Part shown: one piece after another, positions 17,795 to 26,073 of the stretch
Layout: every line of letters begins with the position of its first letter
Numbering within the stretch: the first letter of the stretch is position 1
Assembly: GCF_040436365.1 (NCBI RefSeq)
Contig: NZ_AP026369.1
Coordinates: forward strand, 1,179,501-1,243,500
DNA from: Hydrogenimonas sp. SS33
Lineage (GTDB): Bacteria; Campylobacterota; Campylobacteria; Campylobacterales; Hydrogenimonadaceae
Direction: 5' to 3'
Length of the DNA: 64,000 nt
Position numbers and translations under genes: made by a program
The notes under the pieces: model-generated
Seen by the model: the letters and a program-made list of their open reading frames with translations, nothing else
Databases searched by the model: none
What the model was told of the DNA's origin: nothing

Positions 17795-19669
17795 TTATAC
17801 CACGCCGTGACCGAAACGTGCCGCCACCGCCTGCACGATCCCTTCGTCTTCCGCCATGTCCAGCCACCGGAACGCTTTGCCGCTCTGGGCCCTGCCGTCG
17901 AGCAGGTCGCCGGACTGGCGGAACTTCAGGTCGAGGCGGGCGATCTCGAAGCCGTTTTTGGTTTGGCAGAAGGCCTTGAGGCGCGCGTTTTTGGGGTCGT
18001 TGGTAAAGAGAAAGCAGTACCCTTTGAGCCCAGTGCGGCTGACGCGGCCTCTAAGCTGATGAAGCGTCGCCAGCCCCATCCGCTCGGCGCCTACGATGAC
18101 GATGGTGGAGAGCTTCGGCAGGGAGATGCCCACCTCGATGACCGTGGTCGCCAACAGAATCTTCCCCTCCTTCGCGAAAGCCTGCAGCACCTCGTCCTTG
18201 TTCTTGTCCCGCCCGTGGGTCGCGAAGACCCCGTCGAACCGCTCCCGCCAGAAGGATTCGCTCTCCTCCAGCGACCGGTAGCCGATATGCTCGCTCTCCT
18301 CCACCAGCGGGTAGACCACCAGCACCTGCCGCCCCGCTTCGGTCTCTTTCTCTATGTGCGCCTGAAGCTGCGCAAAATCGCTCCGCCCGATGATAGTGGT
18401 CGTAATATCTTTGGCAAAGGGGGTCGATTCGATCAGCGTCACATCCACCAGCGCCGAATCGATCATCGCCTGGGTGCGGGGAATGGGCGTGGCGGAAAAC
18501 TGCAGATAATGCGGACGCGCTTCCCCTTCTCCCGTTTCCCCATTTCCGTTTCCCTTTTCCCGATTCCCGATTCCCGCCAAAACCTCCAGCCGCTTGCGCT
18601 GTTCGGTGCCGAAGCGGTGCTGTTCGTCCACCATCACCAGCGGTGCGGGGGGCAGGTCGCGGTAGAGCAATGCGTGGGTACCGACGATGAAGTGGGCGCT
18701 TTGGGCGTCCCCTTCTTCCCCGTTTTGCACCACGAGCGCCGTTTCCACATATGCAGGAAGCCACTTCTTCGCCTCTTCGTAGAGTTGGCGCGCCAGAATG
18801 GAGGTGGGGGCCATCAAAATGGCGCGCCGGGGCCACGCCGCGGCCGCCGCCGCCAATATCACCATCGTCTTCCCGCTGCCCACATCCCCCACCACCATCC
18901 GCCTGGCGGCATGGTCGCTTCGCAAATCCTCCCGAATGGCGGCGATCGCCCTTTTCTGGTCTTCCGTCAGTTCGAAAGGGAGGCGTTCGAGAAACGGGGC
19001 GATATCCCCTTCCAGCTTCGCCATCGACGGAAAACGGGCCCGTTTTTTCCGCATCCGTTTGAAATAATCGAGCGCCTCGGCGCTTTTGAGGGCCTCCAGC
19101 GTCCGGGGGCCCAGCCCGCCGTGGCGCCGGTAGAGGCGCAGCCACCGCTCGTCGGGCCGGTGCGCCCTGACGATCAGCTCCGCCTGCCGTTCATCCAGCC
19201 CCTCCCCCACCAGGTTCGCCACCGTCACCAGAGACGCCACGATACGCCGGTGCACATCCTGGCGCACCCTGCACTTGTACCGGGGAACGATCTCCCCCAC
19301 GGAGGAGAGTTTTTTCGGGTTGACCATCTGCCACTTGGTGCCGAAACGTTCGATTTTTCCATGAAGGTAGAGGGTGATGCCGGGTTTGAAGATGGCACTG
19401 TGGTAGGGTTTGGGGTGAAAGACGGTCATCTCCAGCGGTGCGGGTACCAAAGGCGTGCGCACCGCTGCGACAAGCCGCTCGCCGACGCGCCGCGTCTGGA
19501 GGACCTGCCCTTCGACCGTATGGGTCTCACCCGGCTGCAAAACCGTCGAAAGGCGTGTGTCGAGATAGGCGTGGGGCGTATGGACCGCCAGTTCCAGCAG
19601 GGAGGAGAACCCCGCCTTTTTCAGTTTCTCCGTCAACGGCCCGCGATGCGGTTCACCCCCACTTTTCAC
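17795..19669 (-). CDS. recG: ATP-dependent DNA helicase RecG
   Basis: The 624-residue superfamily 2 helicase remodels stalled replication forks and Holliday junctions. Visible parts: N-terminal wedge/OB region (residues about 20-130), Walker A GDVGSGKT near 242, DEQHRFG (motif II), SATPIPRT (motif III), TTVIEVGISLP and QLRGRVSRTG near the end. It is shorter than the E. coli protein (693). Start is a GTG that overlaps the M16 gene stop (GTGA). Between motifs II and III, residues about 364-383 (NREKGNGNGETGEGEA) are encoded by eight tandem heptanucleotides, an apparent in-frame insertion into a surface loop. Confidence 0.93.
   Translation of the reverse strand: MKSGGEPHRGPLTEKLKKAGFSSLLELAVHTPHAYLDTRLSTVLQPGETHTVEGQVLQTRRVGERLVAAVRTPLVPAPLEMTVFHPKPYHSAIFKPGITLYLHGKIERFGTKWQMVNPKKLSSVGEIVPRYKCRVRQDVHRRIVASLVTVANLVGEGLDERQAELIVRAHRPDERWLRLYRRHGGLGPRTLEALKSAEALDYFKRMRKKRARFPSMAKLEGDIAPFLERLPFELTEDQKRAIAAIREDLRSDHAARRMVVGDVGSGKTMVILAAAAAAWPRRAILMAPTSILARQLYEEAKKWLPAYVETALVVQNGEEGDAQSAHFIVGTHALLYRDLPPAPLVMVDEQHRFGTEQRKRLEVLAGIGNREKGNGNGETGEGEARPHYLQFSATPIPRTQAMIDSALVDVTLIESTPFAKDITTTIIGRSDFAQLQAHIEKETEAGRQVLVVYPLVEESEHIGYRSLEESESFWRERFDGVFATHGRDKNKDEVLQAFAKEGKILLATTVIEVGISLPKLSTIVIVGAERMGLATLHQLRGRVSRTGLKGYCFLFTNDPKNARLKAFCQTKNGFEIARLDLKFRQSGDLLDGRAQSGKAFRWLDMAEDEGIVQAVAARFGHGVV
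18521..18577. repeat. Heptanucleotide array inside recG (C-rich arm)
   Basis: About eight tandem 7-mers of the form TTTCCCN/ATTCCCG run without spacers. The array is read on the opposite strand as recG codons and stays in frame overall (57 bases = 19 codons). It belongs to the same repeat class as the arrays near 22834, 34335, 36695, 39171, 59692, 60566, 61212 and 61739. Confidence 0.85.
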
Positions 19670-20976
19670 TTTTTGCCGACGGAGTTTCCGCTTTGGTTCG
19701 TAATAATGGCGAAAGAGAGTTTCAATATCTCCGGATGGGCCTTGATGAAGGCGTTGAGATCGTCGAGCTTCAGGGCTTCGATGCGTTCCAGCTCCTTTTT
19801 GGCGTATCCGAGGCCGAGCCCTTTGTAGTACTCGTTGAAGGCGCGGCCCAGGCGCTGGGAGAGGGTTTCGTTGCGCAGGGGCTCGGAGCCGAGGATGAAG
19901 AGTTTCGCGTCATCCAGCTCCTTTTGGGTCACCCCTTTCTTGACGAAATCGTCGATCACCTTCACCACCACCTCTTTCGCCTCTTTCTGGCTTTCGAGTT
20001 TGGTCTGCAGGTAGCCGCTGAAATAACTGCTGCTCTTGTTCAGGACGACCCGTCCATAGGCGCTGTAGGCCAGTCCCCGTTTGACGCGCACCTCCTCCAT
20101 GAGCCGGCTTCCGAAACCGCTGCTGCCGAGTATGAAGGCGGCGACGCGGGCTTTGTAAGCGTCGGGGTCGTCCACTTTCAGATGAAAAGGGGAACCGAAA
20201 TAGATGTAGGCCTGCTCCGTCGGCTTCTCCTCCACCGCCGTACGCGGGTCGGCGTTGGCTTCGAAATAGGGAAGCGGTTCCGTCGTGCCGGCTTCAAGCG
20301 GCGCGAGGGCCTTTTTCGCAAAGGCTTTCGCCTCCTTTAGCGTCATGTCGCCGCCGATGACGACGATGGCGCGCTTGAGCACCAGATGGGTTTTCAGAAA
20401 AGCTTTCACCTCCGGCAGCGTCAGGGCTTTGACATCCGCCACCGTTCCGTCGGCGGGCCGGGCCAGGGGGGTGCCGTCGAACAGCACCTTTTTCAGAAGC
20501 AGGCTCGCCTGGTAGTCATAGTCGCTCTCTTTGCGCATCAGCGCGCCGACGGTCGTCGCCTGCACCTTTTTGAAGCTCTCTTCGCTCAGGTTTGGCTCTT
20601 TGAGCAGGTCGGAAAAGAGTGAAACCCCCTTGTCGAACTGCTCTTTGAGGCTGGAGAGTTCGAAAACGAAGGTTTCCGTCCCGGTATGGGCGCTGAGGCT
20701 GATGGCCCGCTCCTCCAGCGCCTTCGCGAAGCCCGTGCTCCCGAGGCTCTTCGTCCCCTCGTTCATCATGCGGGAGGAGAATTTCGCCAGGCCGGGGTGC
20801 TTGCCGTCCGCCAGGGCCCCGCTGTAGCGGAAAACCACCTGCATCGATGCGATGGGAAGCAGCGCATCCCTCTCGAAGATCAGCGGCACCTCGACGCCGC
20901 CCACCTCCACTTTGTCCAGTACCGCACTCATCAACACTCCTTGCACGATCATCAAAATCGCAAATAGTTTTTTCAT
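19666..20976 (-). CDS. M16 family peptidase-like protein lacking the zinc site
   Basis: The 436-residue protein starts at the ATG at 20976 (GAGGA 5 bases upstream) with a signal peptide (MKKLFAILMIVQGVLMSA), so it is probably periplasmic. It has the two-lobe M16 (pitrilysin/processing peptidase) layout. The position of the catalytic HxxEH motif reads KFSSR (residues about 59-63, in GLAKFSSRMMNEGT), so both His and Glu ligands are missing and it should be proteolytically inactive or a partner subunit. The C-terminal lobe keeps the substrate-binding R/Y-type segment (GLAYSAYGRV). It lies between the MNT gene and recG, overlapping recG by 4 bases. Confidence 0.85.
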   Translation of the reverse strand: MKKLFAILMIVQGVLMSAVLDKVEVGGVEVPLIFERDALLPIASMQVVFRYSGALADGKHPGLAKFSSRMMNEGTKSLGSTGFAKALEERAISLSAHTGTETFVFELSSLKEQFDKGVSLFSDLLKEPNLSEESFKKVQATTVGALMRKESDYDYQASLLLKKVLFDGTPLARPADGTVADVKALTLPEVKAFLKTHLVLKRAIVVIGGDMTLKEAKAFAKKALAPLEAGTTEPLPYFEANADPRTAVEEKPTEQAYIYFGSPFHLKVDDPDAYKARVAAFILGSSGFGSRLMEEVRVKRGLAYSAYGRVVLNKSSSYFSGYLQTKLESQKEAKEVVVKVIDDFVKKGVTQKELDDAKLFILGSEPLRNETLSQRLGRAFNEYYKGLGLGYAKKELERIEALKLDDLNAFIKAHPEILKLSFAIITNQSGNSVGKK

Positions 20977-20983
20977 TTTGTCC

Positions 20984-21277
20984 TCACAATTCGATTCCGT
21001 CTCTTTGGGCGATCCGCTCGATGGGATCGTCGGGGTTTCGTGCGACGACGATGTCGATCTTCTGCTCCCCCAGGCGCTCCTGCAGGCAGATCCAGAAGGC
21101 CGAACGCATGTCGCGCCAATTTTCGGGCAGCGGTTCGGCCACGACGTAGAGGTCGATATCCCCGCCCCGCTTGGCATCGTCCGTGCGGCTGCCGAAGAGG
21201 AAGACTTTCGCCGCGGGGCCGAAACTCTCCGCCAGGCAGGCTTTGATCGCCTCGACTTCCCACGTTTTGAGCCTCAC
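20984..21277 (-). CDS. Minimal nucleotidyltransferase (MNT) antitoxin-like protein
   Basis: This 97-residue protein is a stand-alone Pol-beta-type nucleotidyltransferase domain. It shows the signature G29-S30 followed by D40-x-D42 (GSRTDDAKRGGDIDL), with a third Asp at about 75 (KIDIVV). In HEPN/MNT modules (type VII toxin-antitoxin) the MNT protein transfers AMP to a Tyr of the HEPN RNase and silences it. It overlaps the HEPN gene upstream by 4 bases and precedes the M16-like gene by 7 bases, so it is embedded in a housekeeping operon. Confidence 0.85.
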   Translation of the reverse strand: MRLKTWEVEAIKACLAESFGPAAKVFLFGSRTDDAKRGGDIDLYVVAEPLPENWRDMRSAFWICLQERLGEQKIDIVVARNPDDPIERIAQRDGIEL

Positions 21278-21762
21278 AGTCGAACCTCGTTACGGATCTT
21301 CTTTTCCATCTTCGAAAAGAGGTCGATCAGATAGGCGGATTTGTCGAACACCGCCTGTATGGCTTCCACCGCTTTTTCCGGAAGCGTTTCGTATTCGTGG
21401 GCGATCATATTTCTTACATGCCGCAGCTCCCGCCACTCCCACGCATCGGGAAGGTAACGGTACTTCTCCAGCCGGTTCAGCACGTCGATGATCGGTTTCG
21501 AGGCCCACATCTCATCGTCATCCGCAACGATCAGGATCTGGGGAAAAAGTTTGTGCCCCATGGGATCCTGCAGCTTGATGACGCGGTAGAAGAGCCAGTT
21601 GATATGCTCGATCGCTTCCGCATCTAGGCCCTCGTAGGCCCCTTTATCCATGGGCAGCAGCGGAGCGACCTTCTCCCTCGCCATCTGCAACCTCCGGGCA
21701 TGGAGGCTGCACTCATTCAGGTAGGTTTGCAGTCGCGCATACGCCACATCCCACGCCGCCAT
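21274..21762 (-). CDS. HEPN-domain toxin-like protein
   Basis: The 162-residue helical protein carries the HEPN RNase motif R-x4-H at R117 to H122 (RNMIAHEYE), close to the usual place in the last third. A Tyr just after the His (AHEYE) fits the HEPN toxins whose Tyr is adenylylated by the partner MNT. Length is at the upper end for the family. The start overlaps the mqnC stop by one base (TGATG) and its end overlaps the MNT gene by 4 bases, so production is coupled to a menaquinone gene. Toxicity is inferred from the family. Confidence 0.8.
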   Translation of the reverse strand: MAAWDVAYARLQTYLNECSLHARRLQMAREKVAPLLPMDKGAYEGLDAEAIEHINWLFYRVIKLQDPMGHKLFPQILIVADDDEMWASKPIIDVLNRLEKYRYLPDAWEWRELRHVRNMIAHEYETLPEKAVEAIQAVFDKSAYLIDLFSKMEKKIRNEVRL

Positions 21763-22808
21763 CAGTAAACCTCGAGTATCTCGTAGGCCGTATTGCGTTT
21801 GGCGGGGGTTTCACCCACGTCGCGGATAAGGCGGATCATCTCCTCCTGGTTCATACGGTTCGCCGCGCCGGCGGCTTTGACGACGTTCTCTTCCATCATC
21901 GTGCTGCCCAGGTCGTTGGCGCCGTAGAGCAGCGCCATCTGCCCAATGTAGCTTCCCTGGGTCACCCAGGAGCTCTGGATGTTGCGCACATTGTCCAGAA
22001 AGAGGCGGCTGACCGCCAGCAGGCGGAGGTAGCGGTTGGGACTCGCCTTGTGTTTGACGATCCCCTCCTTCTGCAACGCCGTGTGGTAGGGCTGAAAACT
22101 CCACATGATGAAGGCCCTAAATCCCCCGGTTTCGTCCTGGAGGTTGCGGACATGCTCCCAATGCTCCACGATCTCCTCGTCGGTTTCGACGGTGCCGAAC
22201 ATCATCGTCGCGGTCGATTTGATGCCGTTTTCATGGGCCAGCCGGTGGACATTAAGCCAATCTTTCACGTCGATCTTCTTGGGCGCGATGATGTCGCGCA
22301 CCCGGTCGCTGAGAATCTCCGCCCCCGCGCCCGGAATGGAGCTGAGCCCTCTGGCTTTGAGGCGCCGCAGCACCTCTTCGACGCTGATGCGCGACACTTT
22401 GGCGATGTAGTCGATCTCCACCGCCGAAAAGCCGTGGATCGTGATCCGGGGATATTTGGTGTGGATATGCTCCACCAGTTCCTCGTACCAGTCGATCTTC
22501 AGCTTCGGGTGGACGCCGCCCTGAAAGAGGATCTGCGTCCCGCCGATGGCCAGCAGCTCCTCGATCTTTTCGTCGATCTCGTCGAAGCTCAGGACATAGA
22601 CATCCTCATCCTCCCCGTGGCGGTAGAAGGCGCAGAATTTGCAGTCGACCCAGCAGCGGTTGGTGTAATTGATGTTACGGTCGACGACGAAGGTGGTGAT
22701 GCCCTCTGGGTGAAGCTCCCTTTTCCTCTCGTAGGCCATACGCCCCAGCTCCTTGAGGTCGCCGTGGCGAATCAGCTCCACCGCCTCCGCAGGCGTCATG
22801 CGGCTCAT
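21762..22808 (-). CDS. mqnC: Cyclic dehypoxanthinyl futalosine synthase MqnC
   Basis: This 348-residue radical SAM enzyme cyclises dehypoxanthine futalosine in the futalosine route to menaquinone. The cluster-binding CX3CX2C is at C52, C56 and C59 (CWVDCKFC). GGTQILFQGG near residue 90, SIPGAGAEILS near 155 and the SWVTQG and GANDLGSTMMEENV segments are typical of MqnC rather than MqnE. Campylobacterota rely on menaquinone made this way. It overlaps nusB by 4 bases. MqnE would be the main alternative, but the FQGGVHP segment favours MqnC. Confidence 0.92.
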   Translation of the reverse strand: MSRMTPAEAVELIRHGDLKELGRMAYERKRELHPEGITTFVVDRNINYTNRCWVDCKFCAFYRHGEDEDVYVLSFDEIDEKIEELLAIGGTQILFQGGVHPKLKIDWYEELVEHIHTKYPRITIHGFSAVEIDYIAKVSRISVEEVLRRLKARGLSSIPGAGAEILSDRVRDIIAPKKIDVKDWLNVHRLAHENGIKSTATMMFGTVETDEEIVEHWEHVRNLQDETGGFRAFIMWSFQPYHTALQKEGIVKHKASPNRYLRLLAVSRLFLDNVRNIQSSWVTQGSYIGQMALLYGANDLGSTMMEENVVKAAGAANRMNQEEMIRLIRDVGETPAKRNTAYEILEVY

Positions 22809-23266
22809 TCCGCCCCGCCTCCGCTTTCAACTTTCTTTTCTCCGTTCACTGTTTCCCGTTCACTGTTCACCCTGCTTTTCACCACCGCATCGAGCACGCC
22901 GTTGACGAACTTCGGGGACTGGTCGCTGCCCAGCTCCTTGGCCAGCTCCACCGCTTCGTTGATGACGACGGCCCGGTCCAGGTCGCTGTAAAGCAGCTCG
23001 TAGGTACCCAGGCGGAGAATCGACTTGTCCACATGGTCGAGCCGGTCGAAATCCCAATCCTTGAGGTGAGCCTTGATCTGCCCGTCCACCTCCTCCATAT
23101 GGCCCAGCACGCCGTTGTAGAGCCCCAGGGCGAACTCCCGCTGCTTGTGGCGGATCTTCTTCTCCTCCAGCAGGTCCTCGGCGAACTTCTGCACTTCCGG
23201 GTTGCCGATGTCGTGGGCGTAGAGCAGGCTGATGACCGCCGCGCGGGACTGGTGACGGGTGGCCAT
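22805..23266 (-). CDS. nusB: Transcription antitermination factor NusB
   Basis: NusB binds boxA RNA with NusE and supports rRNA antitermination. The 153-residue helical protein has the family hallmarks: ATRHQSRAAVISLLYAHD at the start, DRLDHVDKSILRLGTYEL in the middle and INEAVELAKELGSD followed by KFVNGVLDAV near the end. The fold ends at about residue 130; the last about 20 residues (NSERETVNGEKK) are encoded by a heptanucleotide array and are not part of the normal protein. It overlaps ribH (1 base) and mqnC (4 bases). Confidence 0.93.
   Translation of the reverse strand: MATRHQSRAAVISLLYAHDIGNPEVQKFAEDLLEEKKIRHKQREFALGLYNGVLGHMEEVDGQIKAHLKDWDFDRLDHVDKSILRLGTYELLYSDLDRAVVINEAVELAKELGSDQSPKFVNGVLDAVVKSRVNSERETVNGEKKVESGGGAE
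22834..22872. repeat. Heptanucleotide array in the 3' end of nusB
   Basis: About five tandem 7-mers (TCACTGT, TTCCCGT, TCTCCGT types) lie inside the last codons of nusB. On the plus strand the array is C-rich, equivalent to the right arm of the two-armed copies; no left arm is seen. The 7-mers are nearly identical to those in the gspH array at 60621-60682. Confidence 0.8.
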
Positions 23267-23736
23267 TACGCCCCCATCTGACGGTAGAGGTCGAGCATCT
23301 CGATGACGCCGGTCATCGCTTCGAAGCCCTTGTTGCCCGCTTTGGAGCCGGCCCGTTCAATCGCCTGTTCGATCGTGTCGGTGGTCAGCACGCCGAAAGC
23401 GACCGGTTTGCCGTGTTTGAGGGTGACGTTGGCCACCCCTTTGGTCGCCTCCGCGGCGACATAGTCGAAGTGGGGGGTCGACCCGCGGATCACGGCGCCC
23501 ACGCAGCAGACGCCGGCATATTTGCCGCTTGAGAGCGCCTTTTCCAGGGCGAAGGGGATCTCAAACGCCCCCGGCACCAGAATCAGGTCCAGGTTCTCCT
23601 CTTTGCCCCCGTGGCGCAAAAAGGCGTCCCGCGCCCCCTCCACCAGCCGGTCGGTGATGATGTGGTTGAAGCGGCTGGCGATGACGGCGATGCGCTCATC
23701 GCCCGAAAGCCGCAGTTTTCCTTCGATAACGTTCAT
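23266..23736 (-). CDS. ribH: 6,7-dimethyl-8-ribityllumazine synthase
   Basis: The enzyme condenses 5-amino-6-ribitylamino-uracil with dihydroxybutanone phosphate in riboflavin synthesis and forms 60-mer or decamer shells. The 156-residue sequence shows VIASRFN near residue 18, [15 protein letters not shown] near 54 and the [15 protein letters not shown] segment with the catalytic His (about residue 89). Length is standard. A TAAAAT -10-like box lies 29 bases ahead of the start, so ribH may have its own promoter besides read-through from kdsA. Confidence 0.95.
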   Translation of the reverse strand: MNVIEGKLRLSGDERIAVIASRFNHIITDRLVEGARDAFLRHGGKEENLDLILVPGAFEIPFALEKALSSGKYAGVCCVGAVIRGSTPHFDYVAAEATKGVANVTLKHGKPVAFGVLTTDTIEQAIERAGSKAGNKGFEAMTGVIEMLDLYRQMGA

Positions 23737-23764
23737 GAAAAATCCTCGGAATTGAAATGGTGAT

Positions 23765-23770
23765 ATTTTA
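23765..23770 (-). promoter_or_regulatory. Possible -10 box for ribH
   Basis: TAAAAT on the minus strand, 29 bases before the ribH ATG, in the 74-base gap after kdsA. Upstream of it is an imperfect GC hairpin (GGCCCT / AGGGGCC) with no U run. No -35 is evident. Confidence 0.35.
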
Positions 23771-23810
23771 GCATAACGGCCCCTTGCTAGGGCCTGCCGG
23801 AGAAACCCTC

Positions 23811-24620
23811 TTACGCTTCCACGATGTCGCGGATTTTTTTGATCTGTTCGACAATCCCCGCGAGGTTTTCGAGGCGCACCATGTTGGGCCCGTCGCTCAG
23901 GGCGACGGAGGGGTCGAAGTGGGTTTCGAAAAAGAAGCCGTCCACGCCGGTGGCGGCGGCGGCTCTGGCCAGGTAGGGGACGAAACTGCTGTCACCTCCC
24001 GTCCTGCCCCCCTGCCCGGGCATCTGGACGCTGTGGGTGGCGTCGAAAACCACCGGGGCGAATCGGCGCATGATGGGGAGTGCGCGCATATCGACGACCA
24101 GGTTGCCGTAGCCGAAGGTGGAGCCCCGCTCGGTCAGCCAGACCCCCGCCTTTCGGCTCGTTTCGTAGTCGGCGCTCCCGTACCCCCGGGTTTTGAGGAC
24201 TTTGAGGACCGAATACTGCATGTCCGCGGGCACCATGAACTGCCCCTTCTTGATGTTGACGATGCAATCGCTCTTCGCGGCGGCGACCAGCAGGTCGGTC
24301 TGGCGGCACAGAAAGGCGGGAATCTGCAGCACATCGACCGTTTTCGCCACATCGGGCACCTGGCAGCTTTCGTGAACGTCCGTCAATGTTTTGTAGCCGA
24401 AACCCGCCTTGACCTCTTCGAAGAGCTTCATCCCCTCCTCCAGCCCCGGGCCGCGGTAACTCTGTAAAGAGGTGCGGTTGGCCTTGTCGAAACTGGCTTT
24501 GAAGTAGAAGTCGATCGCGTCGTCTTCGTCGTAGGGTTTCAGCGCCTCCGCGATGCGCATGACATTGTCGCGGCTCTCCATGACGCAGGGGCCCGCTATG
24601 AGTATCATCTTCTTTTTCAA
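23811..24620 (-). CDS. kdsA: 3-deoxy-D-manno-octulosonate-8-phosphate synthase
   Basis: KdsA joins arabinose-5-phosphate and phosphoenolpyruvate to KDO-8-P for the lipopolysaccharide inner core. The 269-residue protein has AGPCVMES near residue 9 (the Cys marks the metal-dependent class), [11 protein letters not shown] near 42, [11 protein letters not shown] near 144 and [11 protein letters not shown] near 203. The start is a TTG at 24620 with AGGAG 9 bases ahead; an ATG four codons on (24608) lacks a well-placed ribosome site. It follows the third GGDEF-like gene by 25 bases. kdsA-ribH-nusB order is conserved in Campylobacter. Confidence 0.94.
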   Translation of the reverse strand: MKKKMILIAGPCVMESRDNVMRIAEALKPYDEDDAIDFYFKASFDKANRTSLQSYRGPGLEEGMKLFEEVKAGFGYKTLTDVHESCQVPDVAKTVDVLQIPAFLCRQTDLLVAAAKSDCIVNIKKGQFMVPADMQYSVLKVLKTRGYGSADYETSRKAGVWLTERGSTFGYGNLVVDMRALPIMRRFAPVVFDATHSVQMPGQGGRTGGDSSFVPYLARAAAATGVDGFFFETHFDPSVALSDGPNMVRLENLAGIVEQIKKIRDIVEA

Positions 24621-24645
24621 ATCTTTTCACTCCTGAATGCTGTTC

Positions 24646-25308
24646 TCATCCGGCCTGTTTCACTTCCAGGCCCTCTTTGTCGAAAATGACGATATCCTTT
24701 TTCTTCTCTTTCGCCGCGTTCAGCGCGTCCTCGGCGAGCCCCAGCATCTGGTTGAGATGGATGTGGACGCCGTACATCGTCACCGCGCCGCCGGTAAAAT
24801 GGTAGTCGATCTTCTTGCCGTTGTGGATGAGGGGTTCGCCGGAGACTTTCTCTACGATGCGGTCGTAGACCGTGCGAATGTTGTCGATATCACACTCGGG
24901 CAGCAGAATAAAGATGCCCGAGCCGCCGAAGCGTCCGAGGACATCGCTGCTTCTGACGACCGACCGGATGCTGTCGGCAAGATGTTTGAGCACACTGTCG
25001 CCCATGCGGAAACTGTATCGGAGGTTGACCCGCTCCAGCTGGTCGATGTCGACGACCATCAGCGTCACCGGCCAGCGGTGGCGGCGCGCCAGCTTGATCT
25101 GCACATTGGCCGCTTTGACGAAGAAAGGGTAGTTGAAGGCGCCCGTTGCCTCATCCAGGGAGCGGGCCTCCTGCAGCTCCTGCGCCATCGCATCGATTTT
25201 TTTCCGGCTCCGGCCAAGTTTTTTGGAACACATCGCCCATCCGGCACCGGCACCCGTTGCCGCCAGAAGCGCCGCTCCGATCAAACCCCAGTAGATCTCT
25301 TCGTTCAT
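24646..25308 (-). CDS. Membrane-anchored degenerate GGDEF protein 3
   Basis: The 220-residue protein has one N-terminal membrane helix (residues about 7-25), a short coiled linker and a GGDEF fold (LMVVDIDQLERVNLRYSFRMGDSVLKHLA). The active-site loop reads FGGSGIF in place of GGDEF, so the catalytic Asp/Glu pair is lost and diguanylate cyclase activity is not expected. It is the last of three consecutive paralogues (9-base gap to the previous one) and precedes kdsA. It may act as a nucleotide-binding sensor or partner. Function is unknown. Confidence 0.78.
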   Translation of the reverse strand: MNEEIYWGLIGAALLAATGAGAGWAMCSKKLGRSRKKIDAMAQELQEARSLDEATGAFNYPFFVKAANVQIKLARRHRWPVTLMVVDIDQLERVNLRYSFRMGDSVLKHLADSIRSVVRSSDVLGRFGGSGIFILLPECDIDNIRTVYDRIVEKVSGEPLIHNGKKIDYHFTGGAVTMYGVHIHLNQMLGLAEDALNAAKEKKKDIVIFDKEGLEVKQAG

Positions 25309-25317
25309 TGTGCTGTC

Positions 25318-26061
25318 CTACATACTTGCAATGCCACTGTCCTGCTTCTCCTTCGCTTTGTCGAGCGCTTCGAGAGCCCTCCTTGCAAGCCGTTTGATCT
25401 CCGCCACTTCGGGGGCCAACGAGGCTACACCGCATTTGCAGTCAAGATGATAGGTCGTAGTGTCGTCCACAATGATCTTTTTGCTTTCGATCCGCTTCAT
25501 GATGCGCTGTGCGATCACCTCCACATTTTCTGCGGAGCAGTTGGGCAGAAAGAGCAGATACTCGTTTTTCGTAAAACTTCCCGCCAGGTCACTGGCCCGC
25601 ATCACCCGTTTAAGCTCTTCCAGGACGATATCCCGGATCTGGACACTCACATCCTTCTCTCCCGCCATATTGGGGCCCTTCATCGGCTGGATAAAAATAG
25701 CGATCATGCTCACGGGCCATCCGTGCCGCTTGGCCAGCAGAATCTCCTTTTTCGCCAGAGAATAGAAGAGCTGCCTGTCGTGCAGCTGGGCGGTGTCGGG
25801 CGTATTGAGCACTTCGTCACAGCGCCGTATCTGGATGCGCGCCCTGATCAGCTCCGTCACGAAGGCGTAGGAGACCAGCGCCGCGAGAATGAAGAAGAGG
25901 CCGTAGGCGGCATCCACGGCGATGGAGGCGGGCAGGTCCATCTCCACCAGCCAGTTGATAAGCATCGGCAGCCATGCGGCCGCGGCAGTGAGAAAGAGCC
26001 CTCCGATCAGAGCCCCCAGAATTTTGTACCTGGTTTTGTTCGCCGGTTCTTTCATTCCCAT
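25318..26061 (-). CDS. Membrane-anchored degenerate GGDEF protein 2
   Basis: This 247-residue protein has two predicted membrane helices (residues about 14-38 and 47-70) followed by a GGDEF-fold domain. The signature position reads FTKNEY instead of GGDEF, and the metal-binding Asp segment is also changed (IAIFIQPMKG in place of the usual D-x-D-x-F), making it the most eroded of the three. The start could be either of two near Met codons (MGM). Gaps of 12 and 9 bases to its paralogues suggest co-translation and possibly a hetero-complex. Confidence 0.75.
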   Translation of the reverse strand: MGMKEPANKTRYKILGALIGGLFLTAAAAWLPMLINWLVEMDLPASIAVDAAYGLFFILAALVSYAFVTELIRARIQIRRCDEVLNTPDTAQLHDRQLFYSLAKKEILLAKRHGWPVSMIAIFIQPMKGPNMAGEKDVSVQIRDIVLEELKRVMRASDLAGSFTKNEYLLFLPNCSAENVEVIAQRIMKRIESKKIIVDDTTTYHLDCKCGVASLAPEVAEIKRLARRALEALDKAKEKQDSGIASM

Positions 26062-26073
26062 TGCAGTCTCCCG

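Noticed and set aside
17645-19828. 727-codon open frame on the plus strand across recG
   Set aside because: It is antisense to a clear RecG, has His/Arg/Pro-rich low-complexity composition and no domain. It is a shadow caused by GC-rich codon use. The same holds for the long frames at 24637-26811 (+), 7711-9606 (-), 10210-12093 (-), 12280-14397 (-), 28717-30012 (-), 30297-31556 (+) and 55146-57044 (-).
20973-21263. Gene on the minus strand in a second frame over the MNT gene
   Set aside because: The frame is Arg/Gly/Pro-rich with no motif, whereas the overlapping frame has the full nucleotidyltransferase signature.
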